Shown here piece by piece: positions 1 through 15,419 of a stretch of DNA of 64,000 bases; the stretch's first letter is position 1; the number at the start of each line of letters is the position of its first letter. The position numbers and the translations under genes were made by a program. The stretch comes from Rhizophagus clarus (taxonomy: Eukaryota > Glomeromycota > Glomeromycetes > Glomerales > Glomeraceae), in contig BLAL01000169.1 of assembly GCA_015698045.1 (NCBI GenBank), positions 620,001 through 684,000 of the forward strand, given 5' to 3'. The notes under the pieces were generated by a model. The model was not told the DNA's origin and did no database searches. It saw only the letters and a list, made by a program, of their open reading frames with translations.

Positions 1-383
1 TTTAAGTCACTATTTAAAATAATATCATAACATGATGTTATTTAGGTCGATTATTTTTGTTCTTGTCGGACTTGGGATCGTACGTTCTCAATTTTTTTTT
101 AAACTAGTGGTAATATTTGGAATCTTATACTTTTCTTTATTTAATATTATAGATTGTCCATTTCACCGCTCCTTTTTTCTATCTTTATGTTGGCATTTTT
201 TCTTCTGTTTTATCTGTTTTTATGGGCATTTTAATGCTATCCGTGTTCATTAATTTAATTAACAATAATGGAAAACATTTTGAATGTTTGTAATTCTTTT
301 CTACTCTTTTATTTATTTTATTTGAGATAACGTATATATCATTTATTTCGTAGGGTATTTCTTTATATTCTTATTGTCGTTAG

Positions 384-847
384 TATTGTATAGTCAAATT
401 TATATAAGCGGTCTTGACAATACGAGAGAAGAAAATGAAAACCTTTGTAGAAAAATGATCGGTGAACATGGAACAAAAACGGATTTAGTAAATTGTATTT
501 ACGAAATACTTGTACGCAAGAGTATTGCAATTATGATAATGTTGGCTACTTGTATTGTAGAGGTTTGTAAAAAAAATTATTTCAATATTTCAATGTTGTT
601 AATAAGTACAATACAGTATATTTTGACTTTATCAAATTTTTCTTTCATATAGATGCTTTAACTTTTCATGATTATGGGATACTATAAAACACAAGAACAA
701 AAACCAGAAATACTCGTTAACAATAATTGTGAAACGCTACCTCCATCTTATGGTACAATTCATACAGGCATACCGAATCGTACTTGTGACGACGTAGCGA
801 CGAGAAAAACGTCAATAGTGTGTGGCCTTGATAATAACTTATACTAA
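384..847 (+). other. Possible exons of a small membrane-protein gene
   Basis: Weak candidate. An open stretch at about 384-560 follows possible acceptor sites and encodes a polar, cysteine-containing segment and then a hydrophobic run (IAIMIMLATCIVEV) that could be a membrane span. A separate open frame at 668-847 (59 codons from ATG) encodes a hydrophilic tail with a PPSY motif and several cysteines. A span followed by a tail with a PY motif is common in small fungal tetraspan proteins. However, I could not find a splice pattern that joins the two parts in frame: a TAA lies just before the second part. It may be a decayed gene or chance. Confidence 0.2.
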
Positions 848-2979
<2,132 letters not shown>

Positions 2980-4414
2980 TTATTTAGTGACAATAAAGGT
3001 TTCAATCTCCTTAATAATTAGACTGTCTGTTTTATAAAACTTTTCGCTATAATCTTTAAAAATTATATTTTGATTAATCATATACATCATATTATAAAAA
3101 TTAAATCCTCGCTCTTCAGATATACGATCTTCACGATATATTTTCATAGTCTGCATGATACTATGTTTTTTAAATGAAAATATAAAGCTATTCGAGGCAT
3201 TTTTTTGGAACAGTCCATTAGGTTTATACCCGCCAAAGATTCTATTCGAATTTTGAACTTCAATCAAAACCAAAGTTGCTGCCTGACGTTTACATTTATT
3301 ATTAAAAGATATATCATTAATTCCATCACGACTGCCACGATAAATAAGACTAAATTTATATAATGGATCATTTCCAGTACGAATGTCCATGGCAAGTTTT
3401 TTATCAATCCAATTAGAAAATATATTTATAAGTTCTTCATTGATAATATTTGAATTAATTTTACCTGTTCTAATTGTAATTTTTGGTAAAATATTTTTAT
3501 AATGAAATTCTTCTATTTTATCATATATATCATCATGAATGATAGCCTTATATGGTCTAACTTTATCAAAAAATCTGTGCCAGTTATACTATAAATCGAA
3601 TAAGAGGAATAAAAGGACTTAAAGTTTTCTTTAATTTTTCATAATCCTTATCATTCCATTTGGCTTTATCACTATTTTCATTCCCAAGACCAGGAGTTTG
3701 TTCAATACCCCATTTAATTAAATAATTCCAAATATTAATTTCTTTAGTATGTAAGTCATCTCTTGTAAGAATATCGTAAAGAATTTCCTGATCTATTATG
3801 GGAAAAGTTTTGAAGTAAGAGATAGTTGTAAATTCTCACAAATGGATTCAAAACAATAATATTGTAATTTTTTAAAGCGTTCAACTTTAGCCGTTAGATG
3901 AAAGATGAGATCAAAATTTTGTTGAATCCAACTAGTTTGCTCTTCAATTAAATAATCCTGAACGCAATTAATCAATTCTTCAAGTAGTAATTCATCGGAT
4001 GCAATCAACAAATTAAAAATCTCTTCACTTGATTTGTTTAATCAAATCAAGTTCACCAGTATAAATATATCTTAAGGTAAAAATAAATATTTATTTTGTT
4101 AAAAAAAAATGAAAAAAAAATTGAAATAAATAATATAATATTAGAATAAATTATCCATACTTCAAAATCATGTCAAATACAGTTGGAGTAATGTTTGGTT
4201 TATTAAAAATGATCATGTTATTTTTTTTCTTAATCCAATCAGATGTAAAAGCACTTTTGAAGTAACAACAGCGAGCACGTAAAATAACTGAATGTGCACA
4301 AAATTCTTTTGCATTATTATCTTCACCAACTTTAATGATAACATCGTAGTCATCAGCATTATTTAACATTAAGGAAAAGTCCTTTATAAGATAACAATGA
4401 AAATTTAAAGCCAT
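2980..4414 (-). pseudogene. BTB-BACK-TLDc protein pseudogene
   Basis: Decayed paralogue of the intact gene at 18,376-19,902. The BTB exon (4,414 to about 4,156) is open and ends at the same splice position as the intact gene. Donor GTATGG and an acceptor near 4,070 are still recognisable, and the YIYTGEL motif resumes directly after it. After that the frame breaks: one extra base near 4,035 introduces TGA and TAA just before the LLIASDELLLEEL segment, a second shift lies near 3,810 in BACK, and a third near 3,590 after IPLIRF. The TLDc part (3,390-2,980) is open again, but about 20 residues between GGY and SFIFSF, present in the intact copy, are missing. The pieces align in order, so this is a gene-sized duplicate that decayed after acquiring the intron. 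A functional product is very unlikely. Confidence 0.9.
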
Positions 4415-4582
4415 TTTTTCTTTTATTTTTTAATTTTTTAAATGAAAAGATAGAATATTAAGATAAACAATTTATAGTAATTTTTTTTGTTCCAAGATAT
4501 TCCTTTTTATACATTTTTGTAACAATGGGTCAAACTGACAAAAATTTAACATACAAGATTTAAATAAAATAGCTATTGTCAA

Positions 4583-5750
4583 TTTAAGTCATATTATTTT
4601 TATATTTAATATTTAAGATCCCTAATTTCTCATTTTCAACAATTTTTGTATATAATATATTTTTAAACAATTTTTTATATATAATATTTAAAACTACAAC
4701 TGAAAATCCTTTAATAAAAGCTAATTCATTTACTTTTTTAAAACATTACCAATTCTTTAACTTTTATTAGCTCTTGTTTCTTACTTAAGCGAACAAAAAA
4801 ATTGGTCTTACCATAGGTTTTTGAATCTTAATCAAGACATTATTGTTACTTCACTAATTTCATTAACTAATAATTCTCCATTAACATTGGTCAAGTGGAA
4901 AAACTTTGATACTATCTGGTATAATCACTTCTAAATAAAGACCTATTGGAACCAAATATTTTTATTACTATAAAAAAAAAGGTGTGTTTTGTTTCTTATT
5001 TTGCAAAGTTGGGGTAACTCCTAATACATGTCATGGTCACTTAGTGAGAATTACTGATTTCGTTCGCCTGGTAACCACCCCAGTCTTTCACTTCAGGCAT
5101 CCTAACTTTGTCGTTTGTTAAAGTCTGCTAATTCTGGAGGAGGAATTGGCTATGTACCTTCTTTATCACTAAATAAAAAATTAGCACACTATTAATGCAG
5201 TTTTTTTTAATAGATAACTACAGAATATTTACAACAAAGGAAAAATTTGCAAGCATTTGATTAATACTTACATCTCAACTTTATCAGTATGAATATGAAA
5301 AAGAAAATTTAGTACCTGCATTTCTTCCAAAAAAAAAAAAAATTCTAATTCAGCAAGAAGAAAATCTAATGCCTGCTTTTACTACAATTACATCTCTTTC
5401 AAAAGAAACTTCTAAATACCAGCATACTATTACTACTACTACATTTTATTCAAAAAAAAAAATAGATCAAATCTAGTGCTTACTACTGTATTATTATTAT
5501 TCCAAAAGAAACAGTTAATATTAAACTTATTAACTTTTTGGTAAACAGTCAAGCCAACAATTTACTTAATAAAATAGTTAATTAATAAAATTATTTCTCT
5601 CCCTCATCTCTTTTTCCTTTTTCCAATACTAAAATGGTTTTTAAATCTGTTAGAACAATAAAAATTTAGTTATTCTGAAAAGCTTAAGTATATGGGATAT
5701 TGTAATATTGCTATACAGTACATGTAAGTGCATAATAAACATGTTTTTTG
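4583..5750 (+). pseudogene. Left arm of inverted duplication: bromodomain-nuclease gene relic
   Basis: Read on the plus strand this repeats, in inverted orientation, the sequence at 8,640-7,560 and 6,275-6,121. It keeps the 5' part, including the NLNQDIIVTSLIS segment near 4,830 and an RGHLVRITDF-like segment near 5,045. It also keeps the low-complexity region and the start of the bromodomain region (IPKETVNIKLINF near 5,505). It then jumps directly to the 3'-flanking sequence. Relative to the right copy about 1.3 kb is missing, covering the bromodomain core and the whole nuclease domain. Many stops and expanded A-runs are present. Both arms share the frame breaks near the GGGGTAACT and TTTGTTAAAG positions, so some lesions predate the duplication. 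Confidence 0.75.
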
Positions 5751-6120
5751 TAAATTTTATAATTAATACTTAAGATACTATTAAATAAAGTTATTTAACA
5801 AGCATAGAAATACTCATATATTTGGCTTGTTATTAATTTTACTAATATTTTTTAAATTTTTGTGAAAATAGTGAAATTACTACTGTGGGTTTATCTGGAC
5901 TAGCATTACCATCTCTTATGTGATTTTTGTGACATCTGAATTTGATTGGCTCATGTTTCCCATCTCTGAAAAAAACCAAAGATTTTTTTTAATAAAAAAA
6001 ATGATACTTTTCGTAGCAAATAAAATTATTTTTATTTTTAAATGTTTAATGCTAATTACTTCATAAATATTGTGATAAAAACAAAATATATACACCAAAC
6101 TATTATTCATAAATATATAA
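5751..6120. other. Spacer of the inverted duplication
   Basis: Roughly 370 bp between the two arms. Similarity between the arms stops at about 5,747 and 6,125, just beyond a shared CATAATAAA segment. No gene is seen; the short minus-strand open frame here has no recognisable content. Confidence 0.5.
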
Positions 6121-8640
6121 AAACACGTTTATTATGCACTTACATGTGTAACAAAATTCCAATTACTTAAGCTTTTCAAAATAACTAAATTTTCAGATTT
6201 TTTAGCATGAAAAAGGGAAAGAGAAGAGGGAGAGGAATAATAATTTTATTAATTAACTATTTATTTTATTAAATCCACTCTAAAGTACAAATAATAAGAG
6301 TCTATAACAAATAGAAAAAAAATATAATACTTTGTATATTTGCACATTATTAATAACGTTCATTTCAAATTTTATGATAGCTAATATAAATTTAATACTA
6401 GAGTATCTTAAATTTTATTATATGTATAATCAGATACAACTTCTTCAACAGGTTTCCATAAAATCCGACGAAAGCCAATTACTAAAATAACATATCCTTT
6501 CAGTATATTAGATTCTGATTTAGTTATTTTGATACGTTTATCAAATACTCCTGAACTAGAATAATCAATAGGTTTTCCTTTTGAAATTATATTTAAATAT
6601 GATTTCAATTGATCTATTCCATTATTTAATATCTCACCTATAGTTGTTTGATTTGTTTTTTTATATTCTTTTGACCAATATGAATATGGTCTTTTTAATA
6701 AGAATTCTTCATTTTCCTTTTCAAGCATCTTATCTAAATTTTCCAACTCATTTGCACCATATTTAGTATTTTGATTTTTTACTAAACCAATTAATGAAAT
6801 ATATTTTAATTCTAAACCAATATAATTATCTCCTGTTCCTTTTAGAACAAAAATGTCTAAATAACCAAAACGACCTGATCCTTTTGGTTTTTTTCCATCC
6901 ATTACTAATGAAAGTTCTGGAATACGATATTTTAATGGCAAAAGACTTTCAACAGTTACTTGAAGCATAGACTCATCTGCTGAAGATAAAGACATCTGTG
7001 ATCTTGTTGATAGAAAAGTCTTTATAATCTCAATAAAAGGTATAATATTACCTATAACAAGATTTTCATATGCTGAAGTAACAGGAAATGTATTATTAAT
7101 ATTCTGTTTATATATTTCATTATTTTTATTTTCCTCTAAAATTTGGTTTTGTTTCTTTTGGGGTCCTAATAAAATAATATATAATTGTTATTAATTAAAT
7201 ATGATTTATATATATAAAAAATATATATATGACTTACTAGTAGATGAATTATTAGTATTGGTATCATTATCTCTTGTTCTTTTCAATTCTCCCTTTTTTC
7301 TGGTTTGAAAAATAAGTTTTTCATTCCATTTTTTATTAAAAATAGATTCTAATGCTTCACCTGAACAATATATTTCACTTTGGCATCATTATATGTATAA
7401 CAATTACGAAATATTAAACGAATGTCTTTTTCAAATTCTTCCAAATTTGTATATTGATTATTTTCTAATTTTAAATTTATAGTAAATAGATCCATTGGAT
7501 ATTTTATAACTTTGTTTATAATATTCTTTTCATTATACTTATAAAACAAATTAGCATAAGGACTATTCTCAAGTTGGTGAAGAATATCATAACAAAAGTT
7601 AATAAGTTTAATATTAACTGTTTCTTTTGGAATAATAATAGTAGGCACTAGATTTTGATCTACTATTTTTTTCTTGTTTTTAAAAGTTTCTTTTGAAAGA
7701 GATGTAATTGTAGTAAAAGCAGGCATTAGATTTTCTTCTTGTTGATCTAAAATTTCTTTTTTTTCTTTTAGAAGAAATGCAGATGTTAGATTTTCTTTTT
7801 CATGTTCATGCTGATTTAAAGTTTTTTTTGAGAGAGATGCAGGTATTAGATATTTTTTTTTATATTCTTTAATAACTACTTCCCAAAATGTTTGCAAATT
7901 TTTCCTTTGTTGTAAATGTTCTGTAGTTATCTATTAAGAAAAAAACTGTATTAATAGTGTGCTAGTTTTTTATTTAGTGATAAAGAAGGTACATAGCCAA
8001 TTCCTCCTCCAGAATTAGCAGACTTTAACAAACAACAAAGTTAGGATGCCTGAAGTGAAAGACTGGGGTGGTTACCAGGCGAACGAAATCAGTAATTCTC
8101 ACTAAGTGACCACGACGTGTATTAGGAGTTACCCCAACTTTGCAAAATAAGAAACAAAACACACCTTTTTTTTTATAGTAATAAAAATATTTGGTTCAAA
8201 TAGGTCTTTGGCTTTATTTAGAAAGCGATTATACCAGATAGTATCAAAATTTTCCCAGTTGGCCAATGTTAATGGAGAATTATTAGTTAATGAAATTAGT
8301 GAAGTAACAATAATGTCTTGATTAAGATTCAAAAACCCACGGTAAGACCAATTTTTTTGTTCGCTTAAGTAAGAAACAAGAGCTAATAAAAGTTAAAGAA
8401 TTGTTAAAAAATAGAAAATGAATTAGCTTCTATCAAATGCTGTTAAAGGATTGTGTTTTCTTACCCTCATATACTATATAGTTTTCAGTTATTTCACTCA
8501 TGATTAGGTTTTAAAGAATATAGTAGTTTTATTATATATAAAAAATTGTTGAAAAATATATATTTATAAAAATTGTTGAAAAAAGAGAAATTAGAGATAT
8601 TAAATATAAATATAAAATTATATGACTTAGATTGACACAT
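6121..8640 (-). repeat. Right arm of a large inverted duplication (arms 4,583-5,750 / 6,121-8,640)
   Basis: Segments 7,560-8,640 and 6,121-6,275 pair, in reverse complement, with 4,583-5,545 and 5,560-5,750. The arms are highly similar by eye, including non-coding tracts such as the one at 7,950-8,120 versus 5,030-5,200. The copies are therefore tail-to-tail with a 370-bp spacer. The left arm carries one internal deletion of about 1.3 kb relative to the right. Confidence 0.85.
6408..8501 (-). pseudogene. Bromodomain + PD-(D/E)XK nuclease-like protein, frameshifted
   Basis: A multi-exon gene can be traced. Exon 1 is 8,501-8,465 (MSEITENYIVYEG, donor GTAAGA), and exon 2 starts at 8,382. After a low-complexity region a bromodomain appears (7,570-7,385), with NSPYANLF, KYPMDL and FRNCYTYND, including the conserved Asn that contacts acetyl-lysine. 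A further intron (about 7,237-7,167, GTAAGT...TTTATTAG) leads into a terminal exon open to 6,408. That exon carries LDIFVLKG...YIGLELKY, the D...ExK core of the PD-(D/E)XK superfamily. Breaks occur near 8,140, near 8,035, and just after the bromodomain near 7,387 (one missing base). The terminal exon is fully open. Bromodomain plus nuclease in one protein is an unusual pairing. The nuclease call rests on motif spacing; activity is not implied. Confidence 0.65.
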
Positions 8641-10330
8641 ACAAAAATGATAAATGAAGAATAAAAACAAATAAACATGACTTAACACTGTATAAATTTT
8701 ACATTTTTTTCTAGAACTGACTAATGAAAGTATCATAATGAAATCTTATGCATCTAACATACAATATACCTGATAAAAACGGATACATCATATATGACTG
8801 GTGATGCACCATTGTAAAAAGAAATAATAGATATGGCTCAATGTTGCATAAGTATTATTGTAGTTTACATATTTTTTTTAGAATTGACTAACAGTATGGT
8901 GATTTATTTTTACATACAGTATATAATTATAACATTGCTTATATCCTACGTGTTATTAGTCACTTTACGATGTAATGTATAGTATTTATGATTCGTGTAC
9001 AACTGCGATTTTGATAGTGTAAATGCCAGTTCTTTTATGCTTATGAAAATAAGCGTTGTATATATGTAGCAGAAGGTTTTTATTAATTAAATGTAAATGC
9101 GAAAGTGAAATAAAATATAATAAATTACTAATAAACGTTTCACCGTTGATCAATTTACGAAGGTTACACGATCAACTTAAACAAGAAAAACGTAAATTAA
9201 TCGGTTGCGAATAGGTAATGCACACACTAGCAATTACACTCAGACGCAAGCATTAATTTACAAATAAACTAACACTTTAACAACGAGATAACTTATTAAA
9301 TAAATGCTTTCTTTTATTTAAAACGAAATTATCTGTTTTTATATTGATTAAAAACGCCTATATTTATACAAAAAACAACTACACTAAATTTACTTGACAT
9401 ATCTAACATATCACATAAATGCTACTTATTTCATATATTTCACATATTTGTTATATTGCATATGTTTAACATATCAAACATTTGCAATATTCGTAACATT
9501 TATAACATTTGTGACATTCGCAACATTCGTGACATTCGCAACATTCGCAACATGATCAGCGATCACGTGACTGTTCGATCGTAACAATAGTCACACAGAA
9601 TTTTGACTTTTTCAAATTAAATTTTTAATTCTAAATTGTTATTAACAGTAGGGTTGTGTGTAACCTTATAATTCCTTTTTTTTTAACTTTTACTCTATAA
9701 TGAATTAGTCAGTAATTAGTAAATTGTGGATTTTGAATTATGCACTTGCACTATAAAGTGAAGTAGCGGAAGAATCTTTGAATTATAAATGGAATCGTAA
9801 TTGTATTATAAGGTAAAGGAGGATATGTAGTATATGTATTTTCATCTATTGAAGGAAATGTGTGATGGGTAAATTATAAATGGCACGTTAAGTGAAAATG
9901 AATAATTGAATAATAATGCGTAGTTGGATTATATGTAGTAGTAAAAGTATCGGTTTTTTATTGTGTGTGGCAAATATAATACTTTTAATCACATGAAATT
10001 TTTATTAATATATAGAAATTTAACATAGTTAATTTATTTAATTGATAAATATTTAAATACAAATAACATAAATGTAAATGAATAAGTATATAAAACATAA
10101 ACATATGATAAAAAACTGATAAGTATATTATGATTTAAATTCATTAATATCCCACTTCTTGATTAGTAACTATTCGCACAAGAAACATGATATACGTATT
10201 ATAATATAAATTTCGTATATTTGGATCCTTCAGACCACTAATCCACTATTTCGATCTAATAGCAAAAAAAGAAATAATAAATAAATATGAGTAAAAAAAG
10301 ACGTACTTATTAAAAATGTAAATTAAAAAT
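8641..10330. other. Intergenic, no gene seen
   Basis: No supportable gene. The only structure is the degenerate short tandem repeat at about 9,400-9,560. Confidence 0.5.
9400..9560. repeat. Degenerate short tandem repeat (ACATTCGCA-like)
   Basis: A run of roughly 9-10-base units of the form (A)CATTTGTGA / ACATTCGCA / ACATATCA, clearest at 9,480-9,552. Toward the left it decays into CATAT-rich sequence. Confidence 0.7.
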
Positions 10331-10800
10331 TTACCACCTTAAATTAATTTGTAAAGAATCTATGTAATCATTAAGTTTGTTAATATATTTTTTTATTTTA
10401 AAAAAAAAATAAAATTATCAATTAATACCTGAATATTTCATGTTTGTTATATTATCATATTGCACATAATAATCATCAGAATTTTTTTCAGGAAGTTTAT
10501 TAAAGTTTAACAATCTGCTAGTATAAATAGCGCCCGAATGAGTCTTTAAACTTAGACTAGTTGAAGACATACTATTAGTTGATATGTATTTAGCCTCAAT
10601 TGCTTCTTTAATTTGTTTTTGAAATTCTGTTGGTTCATCAAATACTACTGATGTACATTCATATAACCAATGGCAACTAAGTTTTCTGATCTCTTCTATC
10701 GTTGGTCTGTTTATTGGATCAGCATCCAAGCATCTTTTAATCAAACTCACAATTAATTGAGGTACTTTGATATCAAATTTTGTATCAATATTGATCAATT
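10331..10800 (-). pseudogene. 5'-truncated protein kinase gene relic
   Basis: Encodes only the C-terminal lobe end and tail of the kinase family represented intact at 22,515-23,962. It starts at KVPQLIVSLIKRCLD (subdomain XI, with DADPINRPT) and runs to the family-specific tail (YTSRLLNFNKLP...SDDYY). The terminal intron is still visible (donor after TATTCAG near 10,426, acceptor ACATAG near 10,364). The last mini-exon encodes a variant of the SLQIDLS peptide. Upstream of 10,800 no catalytic motif (HRD, DFG, APE) can be found in any frame, so the copy is a fragment. The nine-residue start before KVPQ is not kinase-like. Confidence 0.85.
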
Positions 10801-13800
10801 TAATGACATTAAGAGCAAATAAAACGGATTCTTACAAATATTTGGATGTGATTTTGGAGACCAATCAAATTCCAGATTAGTCAAAAAAAAAATGGTTAGG
10901 TTTATGTCATTATTTCATGGTAAAAAAAAAATTAAATGATTCATTATTGATTAACAATCTAATTTGTGATTTTATTATTATCAAATAACGTTTACTGTAA
11001 AAACGGTTATTGAACTCAGTATGAATAAGTTTAAAAAAAAAAGATGCTGGATGTTGATTTTGATGACATAATAATTGTAATAGTTTAATTATTTACTCCA
11101 GGAACTTGTTGTAAAATTATTATATTGCTTATATTTATCACTTTGATGTTTTTTTTCGCAGTAATTACTTTATTAGTTTATAAAATGGTTGCTCAAAATA
11201 TATTGAAAAGAATGTGACTTACAGAATAAAGTGGAACTGCTTTATAATTTATATGAGAATTCAATGTTTGATCAATGTCATGTATCAATTGTATCACGTA
11301 TGTGTTATACGATATACTTGTAGATAATATGAAAGGACTATTTACATTTAAATGTTAAATAGAAGCAAAGAAAAAATAATGAATATTCGAGTAATTCTGT
11401 TTTGAACAAATTTTAGATTTTATGTTGTGTGGTTGATCAATCTTATACGATACTTAAAGTGATCAGATTAGTCATAGGATAACAGAAGTATTCGATTCAT
11501 ATTATTTCAAGTTAGAATTTTGGTTTAATATTACAATAGTAAAAAATAAAGTGGTGAATTAAATAATAGATTTATTCACGTAATAAAATATGAAACTTCG
11601 TATATCTTGTAAATTTACGTTTATTAATCAAATAATTCAATGTAAAAATTTGATTTAACGGATAAAATCTTTCAAACAAATCAAACGTTATCCGAAACGT
11701 TTTTTCTAAAAAATCGATTTATACTGAATATATTATATTAAATATTCTAAAAATTCCATATTTTGTTTAGTTTAAAATAATAACATTAAAATTGTCATCA
11801 TTGTATAGAGTTTCTGAATTTATCCTTTTCTGTTTATTAGGAAACAAATTTATTATTTGCTTTATTTTTGCTGATTATTCACATTTGCATAATAATTAGT
11901 GCAGCACATCTATCACCAAAAGTAAATAATTTAATTGGCGAAATGCGAAATAAGGTTATGTGTGGAAGTCATAAAATTAAAAAAATTCATAATATACTCT
12001 TAAAAAATTATTATGCGCAGATGCTGCGGATCGTGTGAGGTGATATGGCTACTGCCTACTTGATCCCCTCATCAGTTTCATCAGTCCAGCCTCACAAATT
12101 ATTTGTTTATTGCTTATGCAATATTTATCTTTCAGACATGTGCGGGCTTACATGATCACATGTTCACATTCACACAATAATTAAAATGTTCTGTTGAATT
12201 ATTCAAATGAATTTATTAAATTTAGTTATAGTTTTTTGCAATTGACTTCAAATTCTTTATATAAAATAATTTTTAGAATAATTCTTTTTTTAAAAGAATT
12301 GAAAGGTTTCAAATATTTCATATTATTGGGCAAAATTTTATGGAATGGCAATCAAATTGATTAGATTATCTTACGTCTGTTACATTTTTTCTTTTCTTTC
12401 ATTTTTTTTTTTTTTTTTTTTTTTTTAAGGCTTAGAATGGATAAAAAGGAAAATTTTTAAAATGCAAGTTATACTAGTAAACTAACTTCGTTCTGACGTT
12501 CTTAACAGAAATCATGGCAGTGCAGTGGAGGCTTTGAGGGCTTTTGAGGCTTTGAATCTTTTTTAATTTATATATAAAAAGAAAGGTAATTTTGACTTCC
12601 ACAAAACAATAAAAGAAATTTTGATCAAAATGACAAATAAAGCTCTATGCACCAAATTAACTAATAATTATGCCAACAATGGTGATTTTTTTCATACAAC
12701 TGAGTTGTGTTAATATTTTGACCAATCACCTACTGATAGTAAATTGTCTTACCCTGGTAATAATCCGTACAACCATTGAAGCAGTTGATAGAAAATTCAA
12801 GGGAGGACCTTTGAGTTATATATATTTGGCATAACCTTGACTTTATTGGTGAGATTCCAATATTATAAGTGATGTATTATATCCTAATATAGAAAAGTTT
12901 ATGATGTGTTTATTACGAGTAATTCTTATTTATTTTTCATTAGTAACTAAGAAACTGATTTATAACAATTCCAAACATTTATGTTGAAATCACTTAATGG
13001 TCTATTCATTGATTATGTAGTGCTGAAATTCTTTATAGTTGAGGTTTTGTTTAGTGATGCGAATAAACAATTATCCTGCTTTCATATTCATGACAAATAA
13101 AAAGATTTTTCAATTTCATATCAAGATTTCTTTAATGAAATACTTTCTAAAATAGACACGGTAAACAATAAATCTGACGCTATTATGGAGTAAGCTTTTA
13201 TTTCTTATGCTATGAGAATTTATTTCCTTAAATAGTGAGAATAATAAAACCCTGTAGTACAACTATATTTTCAGAAGAAAAAAACTGAACTACCTGTTTA
13301 TAATATATACATATTATATATAATAGAAGTACGCAAACACCATTAAATGTATTAAAATAACTGATAGTCATTTTAAATCTATAAAGCAAATACATGTGAA
13401 TATCATATAGTATGAAAACTTTTATAAGCTTTCAGGCACTGTTAAAGCAGATTATATTAGATCAAACTTTGTATTTTTTACTAAAAGTTCATCACTGCTG
13501 AAAAACTAGTCCAAGATGCCAGTAAAAAATTTATAACTGGTGTTGAAATATAAAGTTTTATAATCAGATACTCAAAAATGTAAAGATGCAATTCATTATT
13601 ATTATAAGTTTTGAAAAATTATATAGAATTACTATAACTTCTAACTGGAAGTTCATGTTTTATTAGTCATGTTATCTATAAAGTAATTAGCATACCAACT
13701 TCCGTACCGACAAAAAGAAGTACAGAATTATGAGATTATTCCATTTATTTTACAGGTACCTTTTATATATTAAATAAAATGAAGAAAATCCTGTAGTTTT

Positions 13801-15285
13801 ATATTGTCTAGTCCTATAATAGGTTAGTTAAAAGATGCTTTTGTATTTATTAATAACATTTGAAAATGGAGAAACTGGAAGTTCTTTATGTAATTACCAA
13901 TTGAATGCTTTCTAATTGTTGAAATAACTGGAAAGATTTTAAGAATCAATATAAATGAAAAAATGCTATTGAACAAAGGGAAGAACTTGGCCTAAATAGT
14001 CAGTCCAAATTTTATGTATAATTAAAACTATTGCAATGGTAACTAAGTTTTTTTTATAAGTTCAATTATTTTATTATGTTCAATTAATAAAAGAAAAACA
14101 AATTTTTTCAATAGTGTATTCCGAAAAAAACTTTACAAAATTAAGCTCTGGATATTCTTTTAAATGATTTTCCAAAGCCTGAGGTTCTATTCTTTTCTTT
14201 CTTCTGGCATTTTATATATCAATATTTAAAATGACAAAAACTGGTTTTGCTATAGGAATGAGGGAATGTATGTAATAAAAAATATCCATAATGAAACTTG
14301 ATGTGATTGAAACTATTACCATCATTATGCAATTAGTCAAGTGAAGCATTAACAACATGTTAACTATTAATAAAAACTGGCAACACAAACAAAAATCAGA
14401 TGTATGTAGAAAATGCAATACTGTTTAGAAAACTTTGAAATAAAAATGAGTAAATAAAAGAAAGGATTAGAAATAATAATAATTATTAAATTAATTAATA
14501 TTAATATATTTAAGAGAAATAATAATGAAAGATCTTCAGAAATGACAAATAAAAACTGTCAAAAGCCTATACTAGTTAGAAAATAAGTAAAGTTTGGATC
14601 TAAAGTTTAAGAATTCTGTAATGGGATGTAATTGCTAAATTCATTAATAAACTTAACATTTTCTCATCTGGATCTTGGATTTCTTCCAACTACGTATTGT
14701 GGAAATTGCATCAATCTATATTACATACTCAAAAAATTTCCAGAATAAGTTTATACTTCATAGTAATTAATATTATACAGAATTATCTAAATTTATTCTT
14801 TTATCTGTTTTTCCCTTTTTGTGGATAATGAAAGTTCTGATTTTGACCTATTATCCTAAGAGTCGATTTTTATTTTGGTAAAGCACTTAAGAAATGATAT
14901 AAATTCTACCAGAAATTTCATTCTTAATGTATAATCCAAGAATTGGAATCTGATAAACAGCATTAACATTAACATATCTCTAAGATCCAAATGTAAAACC
15001 TAACACTCCTTTCCGCTATACTTTCTGAGATTACAAAACTAGTAGTGTGTATTATCTACAATAATTAATCGCGTTGTGGCCGAGATGATAGTGTTAACTT
15101 AACATATTCTATCCTAAGTAGAATAACTTAACTGCAAAGTTTGGAAAGTTTATATTATAACATGGAATTGTATGAGTGTATTTGGTGTAAAAATATATTG
15201 TAAAATTGATGATGAGTAGATAGAACTGTTTTTATAGACTTTAAAATATGTTATTTAAGAACCCTTAAGCGAATGTGATCTAAAT
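10801..15285. other. Long gene-poor stretch
   Basis: No gene can be supported. There is a 25-base T run at 12,402-12,426, which could be the A-tail of a decayed minus-strand retroelement. Scattered broken coding-like fragments occur at about 12,680-13,250 with many stops; I could not identify them. Confidence 0.45.
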
Positions 15286-15396
15286 ATAAATGCAGTCAAA
15301 GTAAATCCATGAATGGTTTAATAAATAATATCTGGGTTGGTCAACTAAATCACCTGATTTAAATCCTATTGAAACGTTCATACAGCAACTTTGGTA
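15286..15396 (+). pseudogene. Tc1/mariner transposase C-terminal fragment
   Basis: In one plus-strand frame the sequence reads HEWFNK, stop, then WSTKSPDLNPIETFIQQLW. The SPDLNPIE...LW signature is the conserved C-terminal part of the Tc1-like DDE domain, where the last catalytic acidic residue lies just after NPIE. Only about 35 codons remain and there are no TIRs nearby. It abuts LINE-derived sequence. Confidence 0.6.
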
Positions 15397-15419
15397 AATC
15401 ATTCCCATCAACTACACCT

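Noticed and set aside
14212..14418. 68-aa minus-strand frame
   Set aside because: Short, no recognisable domain, in a region with no other coding evidence.
15070..15145. tRNA- or SINE-like A-box (TGGCCGAGATGATAGTG)
   Set aside because: No credible B box or cloverleaf, and no acceptor-stem pairing could be drawn.
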